DNA of 64,000 nucleotides from Chryseobacterium rhizosphaerae (GCF_003385455.1 NZ_QNUF01000001.1:299293-363292); one strand, 5' to 3'; shown: positions 25,551 through 36,363, numbered from the stretch's first letter. Made by a program: numbers and translations. Notes: generated by a model not told the origin, from the letters alone.

Positions 25551-25700
25551 CTACATCATTCCTGGCATTCCACCACCCATTGGCATAGCTGGTTCAGCGC
25601 TCTTAATCTCAGTGATTACACACTCCGTAGTAAGAAGCATTCCAGATACAGAAGCTGCATTTTCAAGGGCAACTCTTGTTACTTTATTTAGGTCAATGAT
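25551..25700 (-). pseudogene. groEL 3'-end relic B
   Basis: About 49 codons of the groEL C-terminus, in frame through '[20 protein letters not shown]' to the Met/Gly tail and a TAG stop. Beyond 25700 the match stops abruptly and the 3' end of the propeller gene follows. No start codon context, so not a gene. It differs from the resident groEL but shares several changes with relic A. Confidence 0.85.
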
Positions 25701-25723
25701 TTCTTTGTTAGCAGATGATATTT

Positions 25724-27163
25724 TTATTTATTAAGCTTAATGACTCCAGCATAAGTCGCAATCCAAATCAAACCATCTTTGTCTTTCGTTATTCTCTCGC
25801 AATGAATACTTGGAACGTTTGAATTTTCATTGGTGTAAGTTTCCCATTTTTTTGAGTTTGTGTCATAACTTAAAACACCTACTCCGTTTAATGTTATCCA
25901 TAACAGTTGGTTTTCTTCATCTAAATAAAAATCATTGATTGTATTTTCACTGAACATTTTACGATTTGGATGGTTTATCCTTGTCCATTTTTGTTGTAAA
26001 TCTAATACATAAATTCCAGCGTCATCTGATTTGTCGTTGTATAAGTCAAACCATAAATTTCCTTTTTTATCTTCATAGATTTTTGAAATGTATGCTTTTG
26101 ATAAAGGTGAATTTTTCTCGTTTAACGATTTTGTTACGCCATTTTCAATAATTACGTTTCCTTCAAATGTCCCAATCCAAATTCTATCTTTTTTATCTAC
26201 ATAAACACCAAGAGTTTTATCAGTTGGGAGATTTGAATTGTGTTTGTTAATTACAGACCAATTCTTTCCGTCAAACTTTGCTACACCATTCCAAGACGTA
26301 AACCATACATTATTGGAGTGGTCAACAAATATTTTTCTTGCCCAGTTGATAGGAGAATTGATTGAGTCGTATTTTGTCCAGTTTTTATTGTCATATCTAT
26401 AAACATCCCAATCAGCAACAAACCACTTATTGTTATTTTTGTCAATTTCTAAATCCCGTACTGATACAGTTTCATTTTTATTATAAGGAGGAGAGGAGAT
26501 TAATGTATTTTTTGAGTTAAAATGTTCCCATTTGCCATTATTTATTTTTACAATTCCGTTATCTGTTCCAATCCAGATATTATTGTCTAAATCATTAGCG
26601 ACAGCTCTTGTCATATCCCAGGGTAACTCTGAGTTTTGTTGAGTGAATACAGTCCAATCTTTTGAGAGTTTTTCTTTGTCTGTACCTTTTATATCAGGAG
26701 CTCCAACAGATTTTGCATTGGATTGATTTTTAAAATCAAAAACTTTACGTTTTGCAGAAAGGTTACCGTTTTCAAATTCAAAAATTAATGAAACAGAGCT
26801 ATTTGTTTTTTTATTTTGTGAAATCGCTGGTTCCCAATTTGATGTTGAGTTTATTGCATTCTGTAACCCTAATTTTTTTGAAGAGATATTAGTTTGATTG
26901 AATGAACTTAGCAGGCAAGGTTTTCCATTTTCGTTAATTAAAATTTGGACTTCAATATTTCCTGTTATTTTGCTCAAACTCTTTTTATCAAATTTATTTA
27001 ACAATTCATCTATTATTGAGTTTTGAGGCTTAGCTTTAGTTTCTCCACAATCAAGACAAAAGGAAACTAAACTACAATCTTTGTATTTTTCAGGATAAAG
27101 ATTTTGAGAATAGCTTAATGTAAAACTAAATAGTGTCAATAATAAAAGTATAATTCTTTTCAT
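25724..27163 (-). CDS. Secreted two-component-regulator-propeller protein with TonB-C-like domain
   Basis: A 479-residue protein with signal peptide '[17 protein letters not shown]'. Residues ~55-130 look like a TonB C-terminal-type domain ('[20 protein letters not shown]', 'WEPAI'). From ~190 onward there are six or more propeller strands of the type '[25 protein letters not shown]' ('reg_prop' repeats). Usually such propellers are the sensor part of hybrid two-component systems, but here no kinase or DNA-binding domain follows, so it is a stand-alone secreted or surface protein of unknown role. It sits between relic B and the intact groEL. Confidence 0.72.
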   Translation of the reverse strand: MKRIILLLLTLFSFTLSYSQNLYPEKYKDCSLVSFCLDCGETKAKPQNSIIDELLNKFDKKSLSKITGNIEVQILINENGKPCLLSSFNQTNISSKKLGLQNAINSTSNWEPAISQNKKTNSSVSLIFEFENGNLSAKRKVFDFKNQSNAKSVGAPDIKGTDKEKLSKDWTVFTQQNSELPWDMTRAVANDLDNNIWIGTDNGIVKINNGKWEHFNSKNTLISSPPYNKNETVSVRDLEIDKNNNKWFVADWDVYRYDNKNWTKYDSINSPINWARKIFVDHSNNVWFTSWNGVAKFDGKNWSVINKHNSNLPTDKTLGVYVDKKDRIWIGTFEGNVIIENGVTKSLNEKNSPLSKAYISKIYEDKKGNLWFDLYNDKSDDAGIYVLDLQQKWTRINHPNRKMFSENTINDFYLDEENQLLWITLNGVGVLSYDTNSKKWETYTNENSNVPSIHCERITKDKDGLIWIATYAGVIKLNK

Positions 27164-27185
27164 GGTTCTGTTTTTTCTTAACGTC

Positions 27186-27216
27186 CAAATTTACGCATTA
27201 CGTCTATATACTACAA
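27186..27216 (-). promoter_or_regulatory. Promoter of the propeller gene
   Basis: Minus strand: -33 TTG (27214-27216), 20 bases, -7 TAAATTTG (27186-27193). Transcription would start about 15 bases before the ATG at 27163. Confidence 0.6.
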
Positions 27217-27264
27217 TTGTGAATAAAGTTTCAAGCAAAAGCCCATTGGATTTTTTGTAAAAGA

Positions 27265-27292
27265 AAAAAACCGCCCTATAAAATAGAGCGGT
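27265..27292 (-). terminator. groEL terminator
   Basis: AACCGCCCTAT and ATAGAGCGGTT form a stem with one mismatch, followed on the minus strand by a T-rich stretch. It is the parent of the copies at 25497-25527 and beside relics A and C. Confidence 0.65.
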
Positions 27293-27323
27293 TAGTATAT
27301 TAAATTGTCTTAGCGACACGCTA

Positions 27324-28993
<1,670 letters not shown>

Positions 28994-29022
28994 CAAGTCG
29001 CAATTTGATTTTTAATTTTAGT

Positions 29023-29373
29023 TTACTTTAGCTTATTCCACAATGTTACAAGCTTCTTTTTGAGTATTGTTAATTCTTCCAAAATATTTTGATAATCATT
29101 TTCATGAATGTATCCCAAATCTTTAGCAAGAATTAATTGGTTTTCGGCTTCATTGGATGATCCTAATGCAATATTGATGAAATGGGCGAATTCCTTATCT
29201 GAATTTCTGCCGCTTCCCTCTGAAATATTATATCCAATTGACGCAAATGATCTTCTTATTTGAGAAGTAAGTCCAAAAACTTCTTCTTTCGGAAAGCTTT
29301 TGGTTGAAGTATATACTTTTAAAGTCAATTGATGACTTAATTGCCAAACTTCAAATTTTTTAAAATCTCTCAT
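29023..29373 (-). CDS. Four-helix-bundle protein (S23/IVP family) between groES and groEL
   Basis: A 116-residue protein of the 23S rRNA intervening-sequence-protein type: 'FKKFEVWQLSHQLTLKVYTS', 'FGLTSQIRRSFASIGYNISEGSGR' and 'SSNEAENQLILAKDLGY' are the family hallmarks. Such genes occur both inside rRNA intervening sequences and as stray small elements in Bacteroidota genomes; their function is not known. Imperfect inverted repeats of the type GGCTGTTAGCTTTTGGC flank it (about 28958-28993 and 29386-29426), so it looks like an inserted element that splits the groES-groEL operon. Confidence 0.85.
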   Translation of the reverse strand: MRDFKKFEVWQLSHQLTLKVYTSTKSFPKEEVFGLTSQIRRSFASIGYNISEGSGRNSDKEFAHFINIALGSSNEAENQLILAKDLGYIHENDYQNILEELTILKKKLVTLWNKLK

Positions 29374-29385
29374 GAATTAAATTCT

Positions 29386-29426
29386 ATGTAGAAGGCCATT
29401 TGCCAGAAGCCAATAGCTAGAAGCTT
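29386..29426. repeat. Flanking repeat of the four-helix-bundle insert, groES side
   Basis: GCCAGAAGCCAATAGCTAGAAGC; its reverse complement resembles GGCTGTTAGCTTTTGGC at 28958-28993. Confidence 0.45.
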
Positions 29427-29703
29427 AGCCTATAATTCCCAATAAATCAGCTTCTTTTACAATTAAGTAATCTTTTCCTTCCAATTTCAATTCAGAACCT
29501 GAATATTTTCCATAAAGAACTTTGTCACCTACCTGAACAGTTGTAGGTTCATCTTTTTTACCAGGACCTACTGCCACTACAGTACCTTCTTGCGGCTTTT
29601 CCTTTGCAGTGTCCGGGATAATAATACCTGAAGCTGTTTTAGTTTCTGCAGCAATTGGCTCTACTAGAACTCTGTCTGCTAATGGTTTAAAGTTTACTGA
29701 CAT
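29425..29703 (-). CDS. groS: Co-chaperonin GroES (10 kDa)
   Basis: A 92-residue GroES. '[13 protein letters not shown]' at the start, mobile loop '[20 protein letters not shown]', '[10 protein letters not shown]' and '[21 protein letters not shown]' cover the whole family. It caps the GroEL ring. It is the first gene of the groES / four-helix-bundle / groEL series. Confidence 0.97.
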   Translation of the reverse strand: MSVNFKPLADRVLVEPIAAETKTASGIIIPDTAKEKPQEGTVVAVGPGKKDEPTTVQVGDKVLYGKYSGSELKLEGKDYLIVKEADLLGIIG

Positions 29704-29828
29704 AATATATTTATTTTTTAAGTATTTCTGTAGTATAATTCTCTAAATGTATGCCATCAGGGGTCAGTGGATGAAATGGCAGACTTTTATGGGAGGATGT
29801 GAAAATTTGGCAGAAAAATAAAAACAGA

Positions 29829-29853
29829 AAGCCGGAAAATCTTCCGGCTTTTA
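29829..29853 (-). terminator. Terminator of the GG-leader peptide gene
   Basis: AAGCCGGAA and TTCCGGCTT pair around AAATC; on the minus strand the stem is followed by TCTGTTTTTATTTTTC. Confidence 0.75.
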
Positions 29854-29876
29854 TCTAACACTATGAGTTGGTTATA

Positions 29877-30011
29877 CTATGGACAATATTGTCCAGGCCC
29901 AATCCATAGGATACATTGTCCTTTGTAGTTGTATTCACAGCAAAAGCGTCCTGCCGCTCCGCCATTGATTGATTTCTGAGCATCTCTGCTTAATAATTTA
30001 GCGTTTTTCAT
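29877..30011 (-). CDS. Small Gly-Gly leader peptide, bacteriocin-like precursor
   Basis: A 44-residue peptide. The leader 'MKNAKLLSRDAQKSINGG' is a double-glycine leader as in bacteriocin-like precursors of Chryseobacterium ('MKN.KKLSR...KSI.GG'). The core after GG has four cysteines (residues 24, 25, 33, 43), aromatic residues and a Gly-Pro-Gly turn ('WIGPGQYCP'). Peptides of this type are cut after GG by a C39-type ABC transporter; no such transporter and no modifying enzyme are adjacent. A perfect -7 box (TATATTTG, minus strand at 30089-30096) and a strong terminator frame the gene, giving a monocistronic transcript of about 250 bases. Whether it is a toxin, a signal or something else is open. 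Confidence 0.75.
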   Translation of the reverse strand: MKNAKLLSRDAQKSINGGAAGRFCCEYNYKGQCILWIGPGQYCP

Positions 30012-30183
30012 AGTTAATAATATTAAAGTGTACGATTCCTGAACATTTAACGTCAATCAGGTTTTTGACATTTGGTGTTTTAGCAGATCAAATATAAATA
30101 TTTTTCCTCAATGTGTGATATGTTTTTTTATTTTTTTTAAAAATAATGATTTGGTTATCAGGTGTTAAAGGAATGTTTTTGAT

Positions 30184-30906
30184 TTATTTTATTGTTTCCA
30201 TTGACATTTTTCTTGTTCCCGATTCAATGTCCTGTTTTAGGATTTTCCTTGTTTCAGGATCAATATAATAGGTTACAGCCGTGCTTTTTTCTGTAATGTC
30301 ATCAGCAGTTTTTACGATCCATACTTTTTTACTTTGATAATCTCCTTTCTCCACACTTTGGATGTAGGCTTTCATCATTCCTTTCTTTACCGCACTGGGA
30401 TTATAATCAAAAATGGAAATTTCTGCAGTGTAGTGTTCTTTCAAGGGGAGAAACCTGATCAGTGTCGGATAGCTGCTGCTGTCAAAATAATCGGTAGCGG
30501 GCATGTCAATATCATCTTTTTTCTGAGTTTTCTTATCAAGATAATATCCGGTTACCTTGTTTTTGTGGTAGGTAAAAGTCATATCGCGGGCCATATTGAA
30601 AGAGGAATGGCCTATCGGCTGAAGGCTGGCCGTTTTCACAAGGGTGGAATCTACCCAATGGGTATTGGGAGTCTGCTTCATTTTTACGGTCGTCATGATG
30701 AGCAGATCTGTTGCGTTTAATTTTTTAATCTGGGTAGTAATGTTCCCGATTTCTATTTTTTGGCCGGCATTTTCAGCGTACCATACCGCTTCGGATGTTT
30801 CGTCCTGTATCAGTTGCGGATCAATACCACTATTGGATGGAGTAAGCAGTCTTTGGGAAAATAAATGAGTACTGCTTATGAGCAAAAGGATGAGAAATGT
30901 CTTCAT
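30184..30906 (-). CDS. Secreted DUF3108-like protein
   Basis: A 240-residue protein with signal peptide 'FLILLLISSTHLFSQ'. The body is beta-rich; 'HSSFNMARDMTFTYHKNKVTGYYLD' and the ending 'YYIDPETRKILKQDIESGTRK' resemble DUF3108 (LolA/LolB-like fold), a periplasmic family of unknown ligand. It lies 73 bp downstream of the dicarboxylate symporter gene on the same strand. Confidence 0.6.
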   Translation of the reverse strand: MKTFLILLLISSTHLFSQRLLTPSNSGIDPQLIQDETSEAVWYAENAGQKIEIGNITTQIKKLNATDLLIMTTVKMKQTPNTHWVDSTLVKTASLQPIGHSSFNMARDMTFTYHKNKVTGYYLDKKTQKKDDIDMPATDYFDSSSYPTLIRFLPLKEHYTAEISIFDYNPSAVKKGMMKAYIQSVEKGDYQSKKVWIVKTADDITEKSTAVTYYIDPETRKILKQDIESGTRKMSMETIK

Positions 30907-30979
30907 AGCTTTTTTGCTGATAAGTAGTATTGATTTTCAAAAAGTTACACTTTGATTAAGCTTTGATGTCCATGATAGG

Positions 30980-32209
30980 TTAGTCTGTGGAAATCATGGT
31001 AGAATTTTTTTTCTGCTGCTGGTTGAATTTTGAAATAATGGCTCCGGCCACTGCAATGCCAATAAAGTTGGTGACTGATCTGGCTTCATTCATAAAACGA
31101 TCTACACTGTAAAGAAGGGCCAAATCTGTAAGGGGTATTTTTCCAAATCTGTTCAGGGTAAATATAAGGGCTAAAAATCCGGAACCGGGAACTCCGGAAG
31201 CTGTTTTTGAGGTGAAAGAAATAATGATAAACAGCCAGATATAATCATTGATCGTCAGTGATATATTATAAAACTGAACAAGGAAACAGCAGGTTACAGA
31301 AATATAGATACAGGCTCCTGCCAGGTTAAAGTTATAGCCTAAAGGAATAATAAATCTTAAAATCTTCCTGCTGTAGCCTTCAGATTCCATTTTTTCAAAA
31401 ATTAAGGGGAATGCTGTTTTGGAAGTCGAGGTGGTGATGACCAGAATAATTTCTTCTTTTATATTAAGCAGGAATTTCAACAGGTTGAATTTGAACAGGT
31501 AGGAGATCAGTCCTAATATTCCGAAAATAAATACAATGTCTGCCAGGTATACCGTAGCCACCACTTTACTAAGCGGCAGCAGGGTATTGATCCCATAGAT
31601 AGCCACTCCGTAAGCGATATTACAAAAGATGATAATGGGAAGAACAAGGTAGAGATATTTGATGAACGTGTAAAAAATACCTAACCCCTGATCCAGCAGT
31701 TTCAAAAATCGATCCCTTCCTTTTGAAAGATTCATGGATATTCCCAGAACTATGGACAGAATAAGAAACAGACCATGCCTGTTCAGATATAAAATAGTGG
31801 ATAATTTTCCGTCTTTTATTTCAAAAGTTTTGGGAAGGGAAGTATTGATCCTGCTGGTATTAATGCCTGTGTCAGCGCCCGGCTGCATGATGGAGCCAAA
31901 GATAAATCCCAGTACAATAGCTATTGAGCTGATGACCAGGAAATATAAAATGGTCTGCCATACGATGCGTGTTGCATTTTTAATATCAGACAGCTGGCAT
32001 ATCCCGTACATAATTGCCATAAAAATAATGGGAAGGATAATCGTCTCCAGAATGATGAAAAAATACCGGCTTACCACGCCCAGCTTTATACTTATTTCCG
32101 GAGCATAATGCCCTATCAGTACCCCGCCTATAATGGCTGTGAATACATATAAGGTGAGGTTTTTCAGATACCTGCCGGTAAATGTTTTCTGAGACTGTAA
32201 GAGATTCAT
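30980..32209 (-). CDS. Dicarboxylate/amino acid:cation symporter (DAACS family)
   Basis: A 409-residue inner-membrane protein with about eight helices and two re-entrant loops. 'ITTSTSKTAFPLIFEKME' is the serine-rich HP1 region and 'ISFTSKTASGVPGSGFLAL' is HP2, both diagnostic of the GltP/DctA (SDF) family, which takes up C4-dicarboxylates, glutamate or aspartate with Na+ or H+. It stands next to a citrate-type transporter, a porin-like protein and a two-component pair, so an organic acid is the most likely substrate. Confidence 0.85.
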   Translation of the reverse strand: MNLLQSQKTFTGRYLKNLTLYVFTAIIGGVLIGHYAPEISIKLGVVSRYFFIILETIILPIIFMAIMYGICQLSDIKNATRIVWQTILYFLVISSIAIVLGFIFGSIMQPGADTGINTSRINTSLPKTFEIKDGKLSTILYLNRHGLFLILSIVLGISMNLSKGRDRFLKLLDQGLGIFYTFIKYLYLVLPIIIFCNIAYGVAIYGINTLLPLSKVVATVYLADIVFIFGILGLISYLFKFNLLKFLLNIKEEIILVITTSTSKTAFPLIFEKMESEGYSRKILRFIIPLGYNFNLAGACIYISVTCCFLVQFYNISLTINDYIWLFIIISFTSKTASGVPGSGFLALIFTLNRFGKIPLTDLALLYSVDRFMNEARSVTNFIGIAVAGAIISKFNQQQKKNSTMISTD

Positions 32210-32300
32210 CTGGAAAAAATAGGCTGTCTTTATACAACAAATATATAAACTTAGGACATTGGTTATAACGTTGGAGTTTAATAATTATAAAAAAATAAGA

Positions 32301-33587
32301 TCAGATAGTCCCCAAAAGGAGAGCGCCCAGCAACATGATCACCGAAGATCCGATAGCCCATTTTAAGGTATATTTCAGATGGTCTGAATATTCTACCCCC
32401 GCCAGGGATACTAATAAATACGTAGAAGGAACCAAAGGACTTAGCAAATGGGAAGCCTGCCCCACAAGACTTGCTCTCCCAAGAATATCGGGAGCAATGC
32501 CCAACTGATGTCCCGTAGCTTCAACAATGGGTAATATCCCAAAATAGTAGGCGTCATTGGTCAGGAAAAAGGTAAGAGGAACACTGAATACAGCCGTGAT
32601 AATATTCAAATAACCTCCCCAGCTTTTAGGAACAATTTCTATCATGCTGTTACCCATTGCCTGCATAATACCGGATCCGTTAAGAATTCCGGTGAAAATT
32701 CCTGCTCCAAAGATCATTCCTGCTACCGATAAAGCATTTCCTGCATGTTTGGACATGATTTTCTGCTGGTCTTTCAGTTTGGGATAATTGATGACAGAAG
32801 CTATACAGAAGGCAATCATAAAGGCTATTCCCAAGGGTACGATATCTAAAATCATAACGGTAAGAAGAACGAGGGTAAGACCAAGATTTACCCAGATCAG
32901 TTTGGGGCGTAGGAGTTTAGGATCCGATTCACCGGTAATGTCACTGGCTGCATAACGGGTATATTTTCCATGTTTTGCAATTCTTTTCTTTTCCTTTCTT
33001 CCTAGAATATAGGCCACAAATAGTACCCAGGCGATCCCCAGGGCCATAATAGGAATCATCGGAACAAAAATTTCTGTATGTCCCAGTTTCAGAGAGCTCA
33101 TTACTCTGGCTGTAGGGCCTCCCCATGGAAGAATATTCATAATTCCTCCAGCCAGCATGATAATACAGGTCAGGACGAGTGGATTTATTCCCTGCTTTTT
33201 GTACAAGGGTAACATGGCAGCCACCACAATAATATAGGTAGAAGAACCGTCACCGTCCAATGAAACCAATGTCGTAAGAATAGCTGTTCCTATAGTGGTT
33301 TTGACAGGATTATCTCCAACAGTTTTTAGAATGAGATTCACCAACGGCTCAAAAAGCCCTGTGTCTATCATTAAGCTGAAATAAAGTATGGCAAAGATCA
33401 GCATAACGCCCGTAAGAGCTATTTCCTTGACTCCGTTTTTCATCATTTCACCCAGATGAGGCCCAAAACCAGCAAATAATGCTACTGTGACAGGGATAAT
33501 CACCAAAGCGGTAAGTGGAGTCATTTTTTTATTCATGATAAGCACCATAAAGATGATGATCATCAGAAACCCAAGGAATGTAAGCAT
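32301..33587 (-). CDS. CitMHS-family citrate-type transporter
   Basis: A 428-residue protein with about 11-12 membrane helices. I set the start at the ATG at 33587 ('MLTFLGFLMIIIFMVLIM'), since the 39 codons before it are hydrophilic and overlap the upstream gene. Family features include 'LDGDGSSTYIIVVAAMLPLY', 'GGIMNILPWGGPTARVMSSL' and 'LTNDAYYFGILPIV'. CitMHS proteins import metal-citrate complexes with protons. It follows the DUF2490 gene by 19 bp. Confidence 0.88.
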   Translation of the reverse strand: MLTFLGFLMIIIFMVLIMNKKMTPLTALVIIPVTVALFAGFGPHLGEMMKNGVKEIALTGVMLIFAILYFSLMIDTGLFEPLVNLILKTVGDNPVKTTIGTAILTTLVSLDGDGSSTYIIVVAAMLPLYKKQGINPLVLTCIIMLAGGIMNILPWGGPTARVMSSLKLGHTEIFVPMIPIMALGIAWVLFVAYILGRKEKKRIAKHGKYTRYAASDITGESDPKLLRPKLIWVNLGLTLVLLTVMILDIVPLGIAFMIAFCIASVINYPKLKDQQKIMSKHAGNALSVAGMIFGAGIFTGILNGSGIMQAMGNSMIEIVPKSWGGYLNIITAVFSVPLTFFLTNDAYYFGILPIVEATGHQLGIAPDILGRASLVGQASHLLSPLVPSTYLLVSLAGVEYSDHLKYTLKWAIGSSVIMLLGALLLGTI

Positions 33588-33606
33588 AATAATGAGTGTA
33601 TTTAGA

Positions 33607-34299
33607 TTATTTGTTTTTGTTTTTTCTCCAGTCGAAGCTGTTTCTATAGCCGATATAGGCGTAGTTGCTGGTAGACCCGGTTTCCAGCTGGTTGATAAAT
33701 GCAACTTCTATTGCGGAATTCTTTCCGGTTTTTATACCTATTCCTGCTGTCAGACGATTGCTGTCGAATGGATCTTCCTTCACTACATTCATCCTGATTT
33801 CATTTTTCAGAATACCATAGAGCTTTTCTTTTTCTCCGGCTCTGTTGAAAGGAATTCTCAGAGAAATAAGATAGCGCAGTCTTACGATAAATTCATCCGG
33901 ATTGCTTATAAAACGTTCTTCCACACGGAAACGGTGAGAAATAGATGTTCTTCCTATATTCCCTCCCAGTGATACCTGCTGGAAAGGTCTTTTCTCATAC
34001 CTTTCTTTTTTAGAGTTGTCTGACCGGTAAGAGTCCAGGACCAAAAACATGGCTCCTACAGCTGGGCGTACCTCATTGGCTACTTCATAATCTACATAGG
34101 CGGAGACCAGAAAAAGCCTTGTATCATAAGCCATATCAAAAGAACGGTATTGAGAAAGTGCTGTCAAAGTACTTTTATCAGTCAGTTTTGCTGACATCAA
34201 ATACTGAAACCACATATTGTAGTTATCACGGCTTTGTGCATCGGCAAGCCTGCTGAATCCCAGTAGTATGATGATAGTTAATTGTAATTTAATTTTCAT
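33607..34299 (-). CDS. DUF2490 outer-membrane protein
   Basis: A 230-residue protein with signal peptide 'LTIIILLGFSRLADAQ'. Alternating beta strands, 'NYNMWFQYLMSAKLTDK', 'FRVEERFI' and an ending in 'YAYIGYRNSFDWRKN' fit DUF2490, a family of small outer-membrane beta barrels. It is the first gene of an operon with the CitMHS transporter, where it may be the outer-membrane entry. A -7 box (TATATTTG, minus strand 34328-34335) lies just upstream. Confidence 0.75.
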   Translation of the reverse strand: MKIKLQLTIIILLGFSRLADAQSRDNYNMWFQYLMSAKLTDKSTLTALSQYRSFDMAYDTRLFLVSAYVDYEVANEVRPAVGAMFLVLDSYRSDNSKKERYEKRPFQQVSLGGNIGRTSISHRFRVEERFISNPDEFIVRLRYLISLRIPFNRAGEKEKLYGILKNEIRMNVVKEDPFDSNRLTAGIGIKTGKNSAIEVAFINQLETGSTSNYAYIGYRNSFDWRKNKNK

Positions 34300-34417
34300 G
34301 TAAGATTTGATTAATATCCCGATGTCTCAAATATATTTATAAGAAGAAGCCGGGAATTTATTTTTCAATCAATGACTGTTTTTATCAGTGAACTGCAATC
34401 TGGCGTAAAAAAGATGC

Positions 34418-34425
34418 TATATTTG
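34418..34425 (+). promoter_or_regulatory. -7 element of the kinase/regulator operon
   Basis: TATATTTG, a perfect TAnnTTTG, 27 bases before the kinase ATG. No clear -33 seen. Within the 152-bp divergent region shared with the transporter operon. Confidence 0.45.
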
Positions 34426-34451
34426 AAAAATGGGAAAATTCATTTAACCGG

Positions 34452-35558
34452 ATGTTTTTACTGATAAATATCATATTTATATTATTGGTTTTCAGAATCT
34501 TATTTAATGCGAAGGTTTTGGAAACACTTATGAAATACCACTGGGGATTTTTGCTGAGGTTTCAGCATGTTTTTTTCTTTTTGGTGTTCCTGGCGATCAT
34601 TTTTTTTACCGAAAACTACTTTCTAGATGTTCCGGAATTAATCTGGAGTGTAGTATTTGCATTTATTCTGAATATAGGAATCTATTATCTCGTCTATTTT
34701 TATCTGGTTCCCCAGTTTTACCTTTCCAATAAATACCCGGAATTTATTCTGTATGCTTTGATATGTTTTCTGGTTTCAAGTCTTTTCAGAATTTTACTGG
34801 AACCTGCTGTATTTAATATGAAGTTTAATGAAACCCTCTCCAATACAAAATTTCTGTACAATGTATATACTGCCCAGGGGATTGTGATTCTTGTGGCTTC
34901 ATTTTTAGGAATAACAAAAGATAAATTTCTTATTGAACAGGATTTTAAAAATCTGGGTGAAGAGAAAGATCAGCTGTATCTTGATCTCCTGAAATCCAAA
35001 CTGAATCCTCATTTTTTATTGAATACACTTAATAATATTTACTCGAAGAGTATTACCCCATCCGAAAATACCTCAGAATCTATTTTGCATCTGAGCAAAT
35101 TACTTCAATATGTTATTTATGATACCAATAAAGAATATATTACGATCTCACAGGAATTTTCTTCGATCCAGTCTCTCAAAGGACTTTATCAGCTGAAATA
35201 TAATAACCTGCTGGATATCAGTTTTGATATTAAAGATGAGGAAACCCTGGATCTGATTGAAATACCACCCTCCATTTGCCTTACCTTATTTGAAAATGCA
35301 TTAAAACATTCTGCAGTGGGTATAGAAGCGGGGAGCTTTATAAAACTGAGTTATGCAATACAGCATCATGAATTTTTATTCGATATCAGAAATTCCGTAG
35401 CCCAAAACAGGACGCTGGTCAGTAATCTTAATGATAGTGGGCTGGGAAATGAAGCGGTGATCAGTATTTTGAAAAAATATTATCCTGAAAGATTTACTTT
35501 TATATCCGAACCGATGGAAAACAATATGTATCAGACTATATTAAAAATTAAATTGTAA
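34452..35558 (+). CDS. LytS-type sensor histidine kinase
   Basis: A 368-residue membrane kinase. About five helices fill the first 155 residues, a short coiled region follows, and the His_kinase domain starts at 'KSKLNPHFLLNTLNNIYSKS' with the phosphorylated His187. The ATP domain has 'PPSICLTLFENALKHSAVG' and 'DSGLGNEAVISILKKYYP'. It has no periplasmic sensor domain of size, so the membrane part may sense. The stop codon overlaps the start of the regulator gene (TAATG). Divergent from the citrate transporter operon, which it probably controls. Confidence 0.88.
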   Translation: MFLLINIIFILLVFRILFNAKVLETLMKYHWGFLLRFQHVFFFLVFLAIIFFTENYFLDVPELIWSVVFAFILNIGIYYLVYFYLVPQFYLSNKYPEFILYALICFLVSSLFRILLEPAVFNMKFNETLSNTKFLYNVYTAQGIVILVASFLGITKDKFLIEQDFKNLGEEKDQLYLDLLKSKLNPHFLLNTLNNIYSKSITPSENTSESILHLSKLLQYVIYDTNKEYITISQEFSSIQSLKGLYQLKYNNLLDISFDIKDEETLDLIEIPPSICLTLFENALKHSAVGIEAGSFIKLSYAIQHHEFLFDIRNSVAQNRTLVSNLNDSGLGNEAVISILKKYYPERFTFISEPMENNMYQTILKIKL

Positions 35559-36256
35559 TGGCCAACCTGACGATTGTAAGTGTAGATGATGAATATCCGG
35601 CATTGGAACTGATCCGGCATTATTGTGAGCGGATGGAAGATGTCGATCTGCTGGAGGTATTTCAGAATCCTCAGGATGCTCTGGAGTACCTGAAGGAAAA
35701 TAGAGTAGACCTTGTGATTCTGGATATTAATATGCCCTATATCAATGGAATTGAACTTTTACTTCAGCTTCCCTATAAACCCCTGTGCATATTTCTTACC
35801 CTGGAAACCCAGTATGCTGTAAAAGCTTTTGAACTTGATGTAGTTCATTATCTGGTAAAACCGGTAGATTTTGAGACTTTTAGAAAAGCAGTGACCAAAG
35901 CAAAAGATTTTCTTCAGTTTAAAAAATCTACGGAAGATCAAAAGAAGGAAGACTTTATTATGTTCAAATCCAATTATATCATGAATAAAGTTTTACTGGA
36001 AGATATCAAATGGATTCAGGGATTTGGAGAATATATCATTTTAATTACCCATTTGAAAAAATATATGATTCTTGAGCGGATGTCCAATTTTGAAGAAAAG
36101 TTTCAAAATTTAGGCTTTATCAGGATTCACAAATCCTATATCGTATTATCCTCTCATATCAGTTCTTATGATACCGCGAATGTATACCTTAAAGACGGGG
36201 AGAAGCTTCCGCTTGGGAGAACATATAAAAATTCTTTAAAAGCTTATCTGAATTGA
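35558..36256 (+). CDS. LytTR-family response regulator
   Basis: A 232-residue regulator. The receiver has 'VSVDDEYPAL', phospho-acceptor D56 in 'VDLVILDINMPYINGIELL' and 'VVHYLVKPVDFETF'. The DNA-binding LytTR domain covers residues ~135-232 ('YIMNKVLLEDIKWIQGFGEY', 'FIRIHKSYIV', 'LPLGRTYKNSLKAYL'). Partner of the kinase directly upstream, translationally coupled. Targets are probably the divergent DUF2490-CitMHS-DAACS genes. Confidence 0.9.
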   Translation: MANLTIVSVDDEYPALELIRHYCERMEDVDLLEVFQNPQDALEYLKENRVDLVILDINMPYINGIELLLQLPYKPLCIFLTLETQYAVKAFELDVVHYLVKPVDFETFRKAVTKAKDFLQFKKSTEDQKKEDFIMFKSNYIMNKVLLEDIKWIQGFGEYIILITHLKKYMILERMSNFEEKFQNLGFIRIHKSYIVLSSHISSYDTANVYLKDGEKLPLGRTYKNSLKAYLN

Positions 36257-36325
36257 TTTTTCCTGTTTAAAATTTCCTGCAGATTTTGGACTTTAACCGA
36301 AATGCTGAAGCTGTTTTTATAAGAA

Positions 36326-36358
36326 AAAAGGTTGCCTCCTGTTTGAGACAACCTTTTA
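36326..36358. terminator. Convergent terminator
   Basis: AAAAGGTTGCCTC and GAGACAACCTTTT pair around CTGTTT, with A and T tracts on both sides; it serves the regulator gene and the M1 peptidase gene. Confidence 0.75.
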
Positions 36359-36363
36359 TTTTT

